A stretch of 64,000 bases of DNA from Pandoraea oxalativorans (lineage in GTDB: Bacteria > Pseudomonadota > Gammaproteobacteria > Burkholderiales > Burkholderiaceae), in the NCBI RefSeq assembly GCF_000972785.3, contig NZ_CP011253.3:5394001-5458000 (forward strand). The letters are read 5' to 3'. Shown here piece by piece: positions 1 through 9,622 of this stretch. The position numbers and the translations under genes are program-made. The notes under the pieces were generated by a model, which saw nothing but the letters and a program-made list of their open reading frames with translations, made no database searches and was not told the DNA's origin. Each line of letters opens with the position of its first letter. Position 1 is the stretch's first letter.

Positions 1-641
1 TCGTGGAACGCTTGCGCGGCGGCGAGCGGATTGCCTACATTTCGGACGCAGGCACACCGGGCATCTCCGATCCAGGGGCACGTCTGGTCGATGCTGTGCG
101 CGCGGCGGGCCTCGGCGTGGTGCCGGTGCCGGGCGCGAGCGCGGTGATCACGCTGCTGTCGGCCGCGGGTGCGTGGGTGGAGACGTTCACGTTCGTGGGC
201 TTCCTGCCGTCGAAGTCGCAGCAACGCGCTCAGGCGATTGCCGCCCTCTCCGGGTCGACGGCGGCGCAGGTGTTTTACGAAGCACCGCACCGGATCGTGG
301 AGACCGTCGCGGCGCTGGCCGAGGGGCTGGGCGGCGAGCGTCGCCTGCTGATCGGACGCGAATTGACCAAGCGCTTCGAGGACATTCACGAGTGCGCGCT
401 GAGCGAAGGTGTGGCGTGGCTGAAGGCGGACGCGAACCGTCAGCGCGGCGAATTCGTGCTGGCGGTCTCAGGTGCGGCGGCCAGCGAGAGCGACGATGGG
501 GTGGATGCCGAGGCGCAGCGCGTCCTCGCGTTGCTGGTCGCGGAATTGCCGACAAAGAGCGCCGCCAAGCTCGCAGCCGCGATTACGGGCGCACCGAAGA
601 ACGCGCTGTACGAGCGGGCGCTGGCGCTGAAAAACGGCTGA
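1..641 (+). CDS. rsmI: 16S rRNA (cytidine1402-2'-O)-methyltransferase, 3' part
   Basis: The gene enters from the left edge, so only the last ~212 residues are present; the family is about 280-300 residues, so roughly a quarter is missing. RsmI uses S-adenosylmethionine to 2'-O-methylate C1402 in the decoding centre of 16S rRNA, in the cytoplasm. The tetrapyrrole-methylase fold signature AYISDAGTPGISDPG lies near the start of the visible part, followed by the family's VPGASAVITLL and FVGFLPSK motifs. The C-terminal KSAAKLAAAITGAPKNALY segment is the helix-turn-helix-like tail typical of RsmI. Identification is firm; only the start is unseen. Confidence 0.95.
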   Translation, partial: VERLRGGERIAYISDAGTPGISDPGARLVDAVRAAGLGVVPVPGASAVITLLSAAGAWVETFTFVGFLPSKSQQRAQAIAALSGSTAAQVFYEAPHRIVETVAALAEGLGGERRLLIGRELTKRFEDIHECALSEGVAWLKADANRQRGEFVLAVSGAAASESDDGVDAEAQRVLALLVAELPTKSAAKLAAAITGAPKNALYERALALKNG

Positions 642-821
642 TCGCGTGGTGTCCGGTCGCCGCATTCATGTGCGCGAAAAATCGGAAATCTCTGGTGGGA
701 TTCTCGGCCATCTCCCAAAGCCGAGCATCGACAAACGACCTATGATGGGCTCGTTCTCAGGGTCTCGGCCAATTCGCGCAAGCGGATAGGCCGCCTCCCC
801 CCGGGCCTGATGAGACATGAC

Positions 822-1064
822 ATGAAAATCATCCTTGCCAGCGCATCGATCGGAATCAGCGAATTGAAATCAAACCCCAGCGCCGCCATCAACCGGGCCA
901 CCGGCCCCGTCGCCATCCTGAATCGCAACACGCCAGTGGCGTATCTCATTCCCGCCGCGGATTGGGAAACGATTTGCGAACGCCTGGACGAAGCCGACCT
1001 CGCCGACATCATCCGTTCACGCGCCGGCGAAACGCCGGTGAGTACGAAGCTTGACGACTTATGA
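822..1064 (+). CDS. Phd/YefM-family antitoxin
   Basis: An 80-residue protein (84 if the upstream in-frame ATG at 810 is used). The N-terminal pattern SIGISELKSNPSAAINRA followed by GPVAILNRNTPVAYLIP is the Phd/YefM DNA-binding fold, and the acidic C-terminal tail (ERLDEADLADII) is the toxin-binding part. In intact loci such proteins bind a RelE/YoeB-type mRNA interferase and repress their own promoter. I prefer the start at 822 because the family usually begins directly with MK-hydrophobic residues before the SxSxSELK motif; neither start has a strong ribosome site. The partner toxin immediately downstream is reduced to a remnant (see 1051-1131), so the antitoxin is now effectively solitary here. 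Confidence 0.85.
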   Translation: MKIILASASIGISELKSNPSAAINRATGPVAILNRNTPVAYLIPAADWETICERLDEADLADIIRSRAGETPVSTKLDDL

Positions 1065-1131
1065 CCTGCAATTTCTCCCCTCTGCCCTCAACCTTAAGGT
1101 CTACCGCAGCGCCAGTGAGCGATTGACATAG
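1051..1131 (+). pseudogene. RelE-family toxin remnant (internal in-frame deletion)
   Basis: In the frame overlapping the end of the antitoxin gene, a TTG-initiated frame reads TTYDLQFLPSALN and then LKVYRSASERLT followed by TAG. The first segment is the characteristic N-terminus of chromosomal RelE-type toxins (TYDLQFLPSALKEW...), and VYRSASERL is their characteristic C-terminus. Everything between, including the catalytic basic residues, is missing, so 26 codons remain of an expected ~85-95. The overlap with the antitoxin stop is the normal arrangement for such pairs. The residue matches are seen directly; the deletion event is inferred from recalled family sequences. Confidence 0.75.
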
Positions 1132-1133
1132 GT

Positions 1134-1170
1134 ATGCAAACGCCCTCAGCCGAAGCGAGGGCGTTTGCAT
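1134..1170. terminator. Bidirectional rho-independent-type hairpin
   Basis: A perfect 14-bp inverted repeat, ATGCAAACGCCCTC with GAGGGCGTTTGCAT, around a 9-nt loop. It sits between the convergent antitoxin locus and the large minus-strand gene ending at 1177. The A/T-rich stem ends can supply a U-tract in either direction. Confidence 0.75.
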
Positions 1171-1176
1171 GCGCGG

Positions 1177-4100
1177 CTAGCCCTTGAGCAGATCTCTGAC
1201 GAGCGGGCCGTAGAACTCATGCGTCAACGCCCGCAGGACAACCGGGCCAGCTTCGCGAATCGCATCGGCGTCGTCTTCCATGCCGGTGTGCTTCAGGTGC
1301 ATCTTCACCCGCTGCTCGAATGCCTCTGCATCGGCCGTGATGTCGGTCAACGCGTCCTCTGCGTTGGCGAATGCTTCCGGATACTTGTTTTTGATGGCCT
1401 GCTGCATCGGTCCCGAGTTCGACAGGTAGGCGTCGAACTGCGTCTTCTCTTCGCTCAGCACACGCGCCTTCGCGGCCACCAGATCCGCCTCCGTCACGCC
1501 CGAGATCGCGAAATAACGCATGTCGGTCGCATCGGTCGGCAACGACAGCGGACCGCGCAATTTCACCTGATACGCCAGATATACGTCGATTTCATCGCCG
1601 CCGCCCATCGCCCTGAACTTCTCTCGCGCAACCTGTTCGAGCACCTCAAGGTCGAAAAGGCCGCGCATGGTCTCGCGCAGCAACTTCGGATCGTCGTTGT
1701 ACACGCCGTTTGCGACATCGGAAGTCAACAACACCTGCTTCATCTGGCCATAGGCGTGCGTGACGCGATCTTCACACGATGCGGTCGCGCATAAGCTGAC
1801 AGGGAACGTATCGTCGCGCAGCGCTTTGTCGGCCTCCAACCGCTCCAGCCATTTCCGCACCCGCGCACGGAACGCCGGTTCGTTGAAATTCACCGTGCGG
1901 CGCAACCGATCGAGAAATGCGGAAAAGTCCTTTGCGTTCGTCTCCTGCGCGAAAGCCTCCCAAACCTTCCGATGTGCGTCCTGCGTCAGCGCAGGGAACC
2001 AGTCGAACACGGCATCGGCAAGCGGGCGCGCCGCCAGATCCGCAAGCGGATTTCCCATCGAGAAGTAGATGCGCGCGTCGTTATTGATTTGCACACGCGC
2101 GGCCCACTGCGTAATACGCTCCTCGGGAATCGGATTCTCTTCCAGGTAAACGTTGAGCCGCCGCGCGAAGAGGTTTTCCGCCGGGTTTTCGCCACGCCAG
2201 CCTGCCACCGACGCGGGGATGCTGGTGAACTGGTTTCGGTCCAGATTCAGCGTCTGCAAATTCGGCGCGTGCGGCAAACCGCTGAGCGTGGCGATGCGGT
2301 TGTTGCGCACATTGAGCGTTCGCAGCGTGTTCATGCGATGTTCGGACGTCACCGGAAATCGCGTCAGATCGTTGCCCGCAAGGTTCAGGTTCACGAGGTG
2401 GGGCAATTCAAGCGGCAGCTCGATCTCCTGAAGTCGTGGGTTGTTCAGGATTTCGATCACCTGGACATTCGCCAGCGTACTGACGGCGCCCGGTGGCGCG
2501 GACTCCACGACCACGGAGCGCAGCGCGGAATTGCCATCCATGCCCAGATGGCGAATCCCGTGGCAGCCATAGGGTATGCGGATGGTGTGCGCATCCGTCG
2601 CATCGATGACGACGGTGGTCGCGCGCCTGCCGACCGGCACGCTGAAGTCACGCGGCACACGAGCGCCTTTGACGATGAACGACTGGAGCTTCGGCAGTTC
2701 CACAGGCAGCGTGAGATCGATGGGACCGGTGATGCGCAGCGTTCTCAGGTGTGGCATCACTGCTGGCAGTTCCAGACGGCCCGCTTCCGAGGCATGGACG
2801 GACAGACTGCCGATATTGCGCGGTATGCGATTCGGTCCGAACAGCGCCAACACATCTTCCGGCTGTACCAGATCAAACGACCACGCGGGTGGCACGCCCT
2901 CGAGAATGCGCGCCAGTGCGATCTGCTTGACCTGATCGGTCGTCAACTTCCGCCTGAGCGGGTCGTACGTTGTGAACTTCGCCAGATATTCGCGAGCCAT
3001 CCGTTGGGTCGGGAAGATCCCGGCATCGACCAGCATCTTCGATGCCGGATTGCGGGTATCGACAGGCGTTCGCAGAAACTGACCAAGCTCGATGGGCGTA
3101 GCGCCGGACAGCAACCGCCGTTGCGCAACCCACTCGCGTGCGTCCCCGTCGATTTGCATCGTCGAGAAGTCGAACCGACTCAGGTAATCGCGGACCGCAA
3201 GGTCGTGCGCAAATGCGCCGCATGCAACGAGCATCTGCTCCGCCGTCATCCCTTCGCTCCTGAGCACGGATATCGCCTCCGTATCCCGGAGGTACGGATA
3301 AGCCCACTCCGGTGTACGTGTGAGCGCCATACGGTCGTTGGCCAAACGCGCGCGCTGAGACGCGTCGAGCGCCTCGAAAGAGGACAGATATCGGTCCGCC
3401 GCCTCGGGACTGTCGAAGACCCCCTTGGCTGCGAGCACTTCCTCGGGAACAAACATGCCGTCGACGGTCCTCGCATACTTCGCGGCCCACATCGGGCGCT
3501 CTCGCCTGGACAATGCCAGATCGAACCAGTCCCACATGGCGGCATTCGGAAATTCGAACTGATCCCGATTCAGCCGCAATGACGGATCGACGACGCCGAC
3601 CGATTTCCCCCATACCTCGACCGGCGTCTGCCCCATGATGCCGAAGACTTGCCCACGCTCGGACGCACGAACATAGCGGCGCGCCCAGCCCGGAACTTGC
3701 AGGCCGCCATGCATTTCCTGCACGAGCGCGAGGCGTCGCGAACCCTCCACCCCCGGCGGGAAGACGAAGGCGTTCAGAAAAACGCGTGCATCGCGGGCGG
3801 ACATCCCGAGGTCGAGCAGATAATTGATGGGGTCGACAATCCGGGGACGTTTGGCCGACGTCGGCGCGCCACCGAGCAGTCCGCCGTCGTCCCACCGCCA
3901 GCGGCCGTTGCCAAACACGACCGGCACGCCCGACGCCTTCCCGCGCTGCGGGTCACGCACACGCACGGTCGACCATGCATTGTCGGAGAACACTTCGAAA
4001 ACGCGACCGCGATCCTCGATGTAGTGGCGTCCCTCGTGCTCGTAACGCACGCCGCCACTCACGCTACCGGCACGGATCGGCGTCGGTCGGGCGGCCCCGA

Positions 4101-7100
4101 TATCGATACCGTGACGCGCCAACGTATCGCGCAGATGCCCCGCACGATCGAACGCCGCACGCTGGCCTTTGACCTGACCCAGCACCTCGCTCACTTCCTC
4201 AGCGTTGGCGAAGTGTGTCTTCCCCGCCCACTTGAGCAGACGCCCCGGATTCGCGATGCGTAGCGCCGGACCGATATCGAGCGCATCCGCCCACAAAAAC
4301 GCCACGTCGAGTAGCGCAGTGTTCAGGTCGCCCCGGCGCGTGTTCGACATTGCGCTCTCGATATCGATACCGGCGAGCACCGCCGTATCGAGTCCGCACA
4401 GCAGAAGGCCAGCACCGCCCGTCGTCGCGACGCATAGCGGCATCGCCGCATATCGAAGCCCCTTAACCACCTCGCCCCAGATCACTTCCGCATGGCTTGT
4501 GGTGCTTTCCTGCGCGTTGGAGATGCGATCCAGCAGGCGTCGGTCACTCAAGCTTGCGAAATCGGTCAGCGCCTGCGTCTTCACGCGCGAAGCATCGACG
4601 CCCTGGCCGTGTTTTAACGCGGCGTCGATCACGGCGCGATCCTTGCGGAGCGCACGCTCGCGTAAGTCGTCGTCGTACGGCGACTGATGCATGACCTCGC
4701 GATACTCGTCCAGCGGGAGCCATTCGGTGCCGTATGGACCCTGCGGCAAGCACACGAAATCGCGGCGCAGCGCTTCGCCTGCCGTATCGCCCGACGAACG
4801 CTTGCGCAGCGTGAACACCAGCAGCCCCGGGATGCGGCGATCGTCGATAGACAATTCGCTGATGAACGTATCCCCGCTCGCGACTTGCTGAGGCAAACCA
4901 TCGACAAGCGCAGTCATCCACGAGGCATCCTGCTGCCCGATACGACCGTTCGCGATCTCCTGGGAGAGGGTCACCTGCAATTGCGTACGAATCGCAGCTT
5001 GCGTCAGTCGACGAAACGTCTGCGACTCGGCGTCGGTCGATGCCAACCAGTCTCGCAGATGCTTGATGAACGCGTCGCCCGCATAGGTGGCGCGCAGGTT
5101 GCTCTCGAGACTCTGCTTATACGCTGGTGTGCTCAAGCGCGCGGCGACCTCCGCATCCCCTGCCGAAATCTGCGCGTCGCGCTGGAAGTTGTTTGTGCTC
5201 GCAAGCACCTCGTCGCCGTGCGCGCGATAGCCTTCGAGCACCCAATCCGTCACCGTCATGTTGCGCCCGTTGAAGTCGATGAAAACCCGGTCCGCGTCGA
5301 TTTCACCGAGATCGGACGGCCCTTCAGCGCACAGCCCACGCGTGAGCTTGGCGCTCTCCATGCGACGCGTAAATTCGCGCAGCGGCGGGAGATATTCATC
5401 CTCGTAGGCCTTGAAGTGACGCTCAAGCGCAGCGGCATCAACCAGTTGCGACGTCAGCCCCGGCGCTTTCGCCAGCGGCTCGAGCTGTTGGGTATGCAGT
5501 TCCAGTTGTCGTTGCGCCCACGCTTGCATGCGCACCGTCAGACGCTCTCCCTCGTACGCCTCGAACCGGAGGTACTCGGGCTTCCAGTTCGCCGGATTTT
5601 CGGCTTGTGTTCTGAAAAACTTGCGCAACGCGGTGCGATCGCGCGGCGCGGCCGATTCGAGCGCGACCTGCGGCAGCAAGCGCAGCGCGTCGTCACCGCC
5701 GGTCGTGACCGTCGCCGGGTTCATCTCACCGGCCAGCGCGTGGCGCATGCGCGCCACGTCGAGGTACTGAAACAGCTCCTGCCGACTGTTGAATACCGAC
5801 CACGTCTTTTCAATGGGACGGTACAACACGACACAGCTATTCGGATCGGAGTCCGGACCCTGCTTGTCGGTGAAGACCAGCCATGGGACCAGTGCAATCT
5901 CCGTCATGCCCGGGGGTGCGAGACGCAATTCCCCGACGCTGACGTCCGGCGCATCGCTCATCGCCTTTTGCATCAGATCCAGCGCGCGAATCCACGCGTC
6001 TCTGCCTCCCGTAAGATGCCCTTTGAGCTTGGCTTCCAGAATATCGCGATGAAGTTCGCTTTCCAGGAACGCAGCGAGGGGGATCTTCAGCGCCGGAATG
6101 TTCGACGTCATCGATATCAGGCGCGCTTGCGGCGACGTGCGGCACTCACTGGCACCGAGCAATTCGCGCATGCGTCTGGTCTGGTCCGCTGACGCGGGCA
6201 CACCGTCGATGAAGCCTTCGAACTTCTGCGGATCGCGTAGCGCATCCCCCGCAAGACACGCTTCGATGAGGGTTTGGCGCGCGGTGACAGGCGTCGGAAT
6301 ACCGGGGATGGTGACGGGATACGTGACCGACCATGCGGCGGGTAAGGCGTCGAGCCCCAGGTTCGCGAACGCGGCGTATATGCCATCGAGCGGTTGCGCG
6401 TCGTTGATGGCTTTCGAGAAGCTGTCGAAGCGATCGTTAGCCTTTTGCACCGCGTGCACCCAGAGCTTCTGCTCCGACTCGGGTGCCCTTGATAGCCAGT
6501 CCAGCGCCGGATCGGTGCGCCAATGGGCAGGCAGTGCGCCGAAAAGCAGTTTCTCGTCGTTTGCCGACGCCGATTGCTGGTGCTGAGCGACGGCGTCGAC
6601 GATCTCGACGACGCGCGCCTTTGTCGCCCGATCTTCCGCTTCCTCGCTGCGCTGTTGTTCCAGCTTCTGCGCGGCACTGCTCGCATCGACGTCGCGACGC
6701 AATCGCCGGTGCGGCAGACCCTCGGCGTCGACATCGTCCGGTACATCGAATTCAGCGAAATCGTTGGCGTCACCGAGACCGTCGACACCATCGATGAAGT
6801 TCGGCCGGTCGAAGTCGTTCGCGTACACCGAAGCGACATCGTTGAAATCCTGACGCAGCACGACCGTCACACTCGCGATCACTTGCGCCGCGTGAGGGTC
6901 GGGCTCACCGCGCAGGATGGCTGCGATGGCGTCGAGCGTCGAACCCCACGTCCCGTTCTCGTTCGCGTGAACGCTGCTGGCAAGCGTGTCGACCAGCGCG
7001 CGCTGCAGCGACGTGGGCGAAAGCGTAGCCCGACCGGCCTGCGACGCCGGTGACGGTTGCGCGACCGATAGGCCGCGACTGCGCAACCATTCGAAGCCTG

Positions 7101-8640
7101 CGTAGCCGGTATAGAGAGAGGCGCTTCCCAACGTCGTCTTCAATGCCCCTGCGATCCACGCCCGGACGGGGCTCTGCGGCCCCTCTATGACCCTCACTGC
7201 ACCTTCGATGTCGGCGCTCGCGTGGATCGGTCTTCCATCGCGGAACTCCGTGAGCGGCGTGCCTTGTTCCACATCGGCGGATCGGGAGTCGGGTGAATCC
7301 GGCGCGAATATCGACGCGACGAACGCGCCGATCGGGCGACCGATATGACCTAACGCGCGCGAAATCGACTGCAATGCACCGCCATGGCGAGGGGCCGAAG
7401 ACGTGGCCATCACGAGTGGCTCGACACCCACGAGTATCCCGCTACCGATTTCGTTGCACCCCCGTGGGTCACTCACTGAGACAAAGCGGTGCGGCTCCGG
7501 AAGGGTTGGGGGCTCGAACGGCGCTAGCCCGACGTGTTGTCTGTGTTGCGCGGTGCGCTCGCTTTTCGTCAGATGCCAGACGTCGATGGCTTGCTTTAAC
7601 TCGCGCAATTCGCGGCGCAGCACATCGCGTTTCGCCGGGTTGTGCTCGCTCAGCAACGCTTGCCGAAGCGTGATCGCTTGTGCCTGACGCGCCAATTGGC
7701 GGCTTTGTGTGCCAGCTTTGATGTTGTCCTGCTGTTGGCGCAGCGCGTCGCGTTTGCCTCGCAGTACGTCCTGCGCAGCGTTTGCCTGCCACTCGCGCAG
7801 CGCGACTTCGGCGCGTCCGGCGTCCATGCCTCGGGTGTCGTTGTTCTCGATCCATGCGCGCGCATCCCGTTGTTCGACTGCCCCGCGCTCAGCCCGGGCC
7901 GCACTCACCGGCAGCGGATCGACCGGCGTCGGGCGAAAACCGCCGTAGAGCTGTGTCAACAATTCTCGCGTCGCGGTCGCCAGCGGCTTTTCCACACCGA
8001 TTTTGCCCGGATCGAATTGCCTGGCGTTCTCCGCTTCCTGCGAGCCGACCCAGTAGCCCACGGGCAGCATTCGCAGGACTTCGTCGGGGTTGCGCTGCGG
8101 CGCCAGATTCAGCGCCTGTCGCAGATGGAAAACCACTTTGCCGAAGTCGAGTAACCGGTGCGCATCGAGTCGCTCGACGTCTTTAAGCCACGAAGCGAGT
8201 GCCGGTGACGACAATTCGGGAAAGATGGCGTGCAGGAGTGCGGCCTGCGATCGGTTGTCACGACACACGCCTGAGAGTTTTTCGATGTCGGCGTCTGCGA
8301 CCCCCGCCTCGCGCATCTCCGTGACGACTTCCTGAAAGGCCGCCTCCCGCGCAACTAGGTTTGTCGGCCCCCATTTGAGCAACGCCGAGAACGCACCACC
8401 CAGCGCCAACCCGACACCAAGAATCGGTGCACCGCCGGTCGCAAGACCGGCTGCCGCACCCAGGACCGCGAAGCATGACAGCACGTCGCGCTTCATAGTG
8501 GGCCAGGGGTCGTGACCGCCGATCGCAAGTGAATACGCCCCGTCGTCGGAAGGTGTCGCAACGACCGGCGAAGGCGCATCGAGGCACGAAGGCTGCAACG
8601 CTGTCGACGTACTGGAAACACTATTTGAAGCGTTAAGCAT
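1177..8640 (-). CDS. Giant LRR-NEL E3 ubiquitin ligase-like protein (putative secreted effector)
   Basis: A 2487-residue protein. The C-terminus is an NEL (novel E3 ligase) domain like Shigella IpaH and Salmonella SspH: residues ~2200-2487 include SCEDRVTHAYGQM, whose Cys2289 matches the catalytic Cys of the family's CEDR motif. It is preceded by leucine-rich repeats (~1990-2150), for example LVNLNLAGNDLTRFP and LRTLNVRNNRIATLSGLP, the usual substrate-recognition module. The N-terminus is Ser/Thr-rich, then hydrophobic (residues ~53-87), with a second hydrophobic stretch near 1392-1422. Around residues 937 and 1297 are two related stretches (VVLYRPIEKTWSVFNS and FVCLPQGPYGTEWLPL) resembling the DUF6543 'dermonecrotic toxin' domain found in large Pseudomonas and Pandoraea proteins. 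Known NEL enzymes transfer ubiquitin in host cells after type III secretion. No secretion genes or chaperone lie next to it, so the delivery route is inference. The ATG at 8640 has no clear Shine-Dalgarno. The frame is intact along its whole length. Confidence 0.88.
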   Translation of the reverse strand: MLNASNSVSSTSTALQPSCLDAPSPVVATPSDDGAYSLAIGGHDPWPTMKRDVLSCFAVLGAAAGLATGGAPILGVGLALGGAFSALLKWGPTNLVAREAAFQEVVTEMREAGVADADIEKLSGVCRDNRSQAALLHAIFPELSSPALASWLKDVERLDAHRLLDFGKVVFHLRQALNLAPQRNPDEVLRMLPVGYWVGSQEAENARQFDPGKIGVEKPLATATRELLTQLYGGFRPTPVDPLPVSAARAERGAVEQRDARAWIENNDTRGMDAGRAEVALREWQANAAQDVLRGKRDALRQQQDNIKAGTQSRQLARQAQAITLRQALLSEHNPAKRDVLRRELRELKQAIDVWHLTKSERTAQHRQHVGLAPFEPPTLPEPHRFVSVSDPRGCNEIGSGILVGVEPLVMATSSAPRHGGALQSISRALGHIGRPIGAFVASIFAPDSPDSRSADVEQGTPLTEFRDGRPIHASADIEGAVRVIEGPQSPVRAWIAGALKTTLGSASLYTGYAGFEWLRSRGLSVAQPSPASQAGRATLSPTSLQRALVDTLASSVHANENGTWGSTLDAIAAILRGEPDPHAAQVIASVTVVLRQDFNDVASVYANDFDRPNFIDGVDGLGDANDFAEFDVPDDVDAEGLPHRRLRRDVDASSAAQKLEQQRSEEAEDRATKARVVEIVDAVAQHQQSASANDEKLLFGALPAHWRTDPALDWLSRAPESEQKLWVHAVQKANDRFDSFSKAINDAQPLDGIYAAFANLGLDALPAAWSVTYPVTIPGIPTPVTARQTLIEACLAGDALRDPQKFEGFIDGVPASADQTRRMRELLGASECRTSPQARLISMTSNIPALKIPLAAFLESELHRDILEAKLKGHLTGGRDAWIRALDLMQKAMSDAPDVSVGELRLAPPGMTEIALVPWLVFTDKQGPDSDPNSCVVLYRPIEKTWSVFNSRQELFQYLDVARMRHALAGEMNPATVTTGGDDALRLLPQVALESAAPRDRTALRKFFRTQAENPANWKPEYLRFEAYEGERLTVRMQAWAQRQLELHTQQLEPLAKAPGLTSQLVDAAALERHFKAYEDEYLPPLREFTRRMESAKLTRGLCAEGPSDLGEIDADRVFIDFNGRNMTVTDWVLEGYRAHGDEVLASTNNFQRDAQISAGDAEVAARLSTPAYKQSLESNLRATYAGDAFIKHLRDWLASTDAESQTFRRLTQAAIRTQLQVTLSQEIANGRIGQQDASWMTALVDGLPQQVASGDTFISELSIDDRRIPGLLVFTLRKRSSGDTAGEALRRDFVCLPQGPYGTEWLPLDEYREVMHQSPYDDDLRERALRKDRAVIDAALKHGQGVDASRVKTQALTDFASLSDRRLLDRISNAQESTTSHAEVIWGEVVKGLRYAAMPLCVATTGGAGLLLCGLDTAVLAGIDIESAMSNTRRGDLNTALLDVAFLWADALDIGPALRIANPGRLLKWAGKTHFANAEEVSEVLGQVKGQRAAFDRAGHLRDTLARHGIDIGAARPTPIRAGSVSGGVRYEHEGRHYIEDRGRVFEVFSDNAWSTVRVRDPQRGKASGVPVVFGNGRWRWDDGGLLGGAPTSAKRPRIVDPINYLLDLGMSARDARVFLNAFVFPPGVEGSRRLALVQEMHGGLQVPGWARRYVRASERGQVFGIMGQTPVEVWGKSVGVVDPSLRLNRDQFEFPNAAMWDWFDLALSRRERPMWAAKYARTVDGMFVPEEVLAAKGVFDSPEAADRYLSSFEALDASQRARLANDRMALTRTPEWAYPYLRDTEAISVLRSEGMTAEQMLVACGAFAHDLAVRDYLSRFDFSTMQIDGDAREWVAQRRLLSGATPIELGQFLRTPVDTRNPASKMLVDAGIFPTQRMAREYLAKFTTYDPLRRKLTTDQVKQIALARILEGVPPAWSFDLVQPEDVLALFGPNRIPRNIGSLSVHASEAGRLELPAVMPHLRTLRITGPIDLTLPVELPKLQSFIVKGARVPRDFSVPVGRRATTVVIDATDAHTIRIPYGCHGIRHLGMDGNSALRSVVVESAPPGAVSTLANVQVIEILNNPRLQEIELPLELPHLVNLNLAGNDLTRFPVTSEHRMNTLRTLNVRNNRIATLSGLPHAPNLQTLNLDRNQFTSIPASVAGWRGENPAENLFARRLNVYLEENPIPEERITQWAARVQINNDARIYFSMGNPLADLAARPLADAVFDWFPALTQDAHRKVWEAFAQETNAKDFSAFLDRLRRTVNFNEPAFRARVRKWLERLEADKALRDDTFPVSLCATASCEDRVTHAYGQMKQVLLTSDVANGVYNDDPKLLRETMRGLFDLEVLEQVAREKFRAMGGGDEIDVYLAYQVKLRGPLSLPTDATDMRYFAISGVTEADLVAAKARVLSEEKTQFDAYLSNSGPMQQAIKNKYPEAFANAEDALTDITADAEAFEQRVKMHLKHTGMEDDADAIREAGPVVLRALTHEFYGPLVRDLLKG

Positions 8641-8781
8641 AGGACGCTAAAAATCCAAATTCGAAAGCCAGGATTTTTTTGTGAATGCGCTAGCGCGTCT
8701 TCCAGTAACTGTCTGCCGCGTGGAAACTGCCCGATTTGAATGAGGATTTGGCGCAAATATGAAATTGCGCGAGCATAAAAA

Positions 8782-8804
8782 AACCCCCGGCTCTACCGGG
8801 GGTT
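8782..8804 (-). terminator. Rho-independent terminator of the ABC transporter operon
   Basis: A 9-bp stem, AACCCCCGG with CCGGGGGTT, and a 5-nt loop. On the minus strand it is followed by a run of T. It lies just past the stop codon of the ATPase gene and separates the ABC operon from the giant NEL gene on the same strand. Confidence 0.85.
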
Positions 8805-8825
8805 TTCTCTCGTCTCAGAAGCCGT

Positions 8826-9620
8826 TCAACTCAGCAACAGCGCATCGTCGTCGAGTTGTTCGCCGCGCGTGCGTTCGAACATTTGCAGCAGATCCGGCAC
8901 ATCCAGTCCCTTACGTGCTTCACCCGCGACATCAAGAACGACCTTGCCCTGGTGCAGCATCACGGTCCGCTCGCCGTAGTCGAGGGCCTGACGCATGCTG
9001 TGCGTGACCATCATCGCCGTGAGCTTGCTCTCCTGCACGATGCGCGCCGTCAGTTCCAGCACGAACGCCGCAGTCTTCGGATCGAGTGCGGCCGTGTGCT
9101 CATCGAGCAGCAAAATGCGCGACGGTTGCAACGAGGCCATCAACAGACTCACGGCCTGACGCTGGCCACCCGAGAGTAGCCCGATACGGTCCGACAAGCG
9201 ATTCTCCAGCCCGAGATTCAGCAGGCTGAGCTTCTCGCGAAAACGCTCGCGCAACTCCTTGTTCAGGGCGATGCGAAAGCCGCGACGCTCGCCGCGCTTG
9301 ACCGCCAGCGCCATGTTTTCCTCGATGGTCAACGCTTCGCACGTGCCTGCCATCGGGTCCTGGAACACACGCGCCACCTGATTCGCACGCTGAAACGCCG
9401 TCTTCTTCGTGACGTCGTTGCCATCGATGGAAATGGTGCCCGAATCCACCGACAGGTCGCCGCTGATCGCGTTCAGAAAAGTCGACTTGCCTGCACCGTT
9501 CGAACCGATCACGGTGACGAACTGGCCCGTCGGAATATCGAGCGACATGCCGCGCAACGCGCGATTTTCGATGGGCGTGCCCGGGTTGAAAGTGATCTTG
9601 AGGTCTTTTGCGCTCAGCAT
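8826..9620 (-). CDS. ABC transporter ATP-binding protein (COG1101-type)
   Basis: A 264-residue cytoplasmic ATPase of an ABC importer. Walker A is GSNGAGKST (residues 39-47), the signature is LSGGQRQAV, and Walker B is ILLLDEHTAALDP, where the usual DEP is DEH, a variant common in this subfamily. It follows the permease gene by 2 nt, and the binding protein is encoded first in the operon. Families of this architecture (binding protein of the ABC_sub_bind type, a LivH-like permease and this ATPase) include tryptophan/tyrosine uptake systems in Gram-positives, but nothing here fixes the substrate. Confidence 0.93.
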   Translation of the reverse strand: MLSAKDLKITFNPGTPIENRALRGMSLDIPTGQFVTVIGSNGAGKSTFLNAISGDLSVDSGTISIDGNDVTKKTAFQRANQVARVFQDPMAGTCEALTIEENMALAVKRGERRGFRIALNKELRERFREKLSLLNLGLENRLSDRIGLLSGGQRQAVSLLMASLQPSRILLLDEHTAALDPKTAAFVLELTARIVQESKLTAMMVTHSMRQALDYGERTVMLHQGKVVLDVAGEARKGLDVPDLLQMFERTRGEQLDDDALLLS

Positions 9621-9622
9621 GA

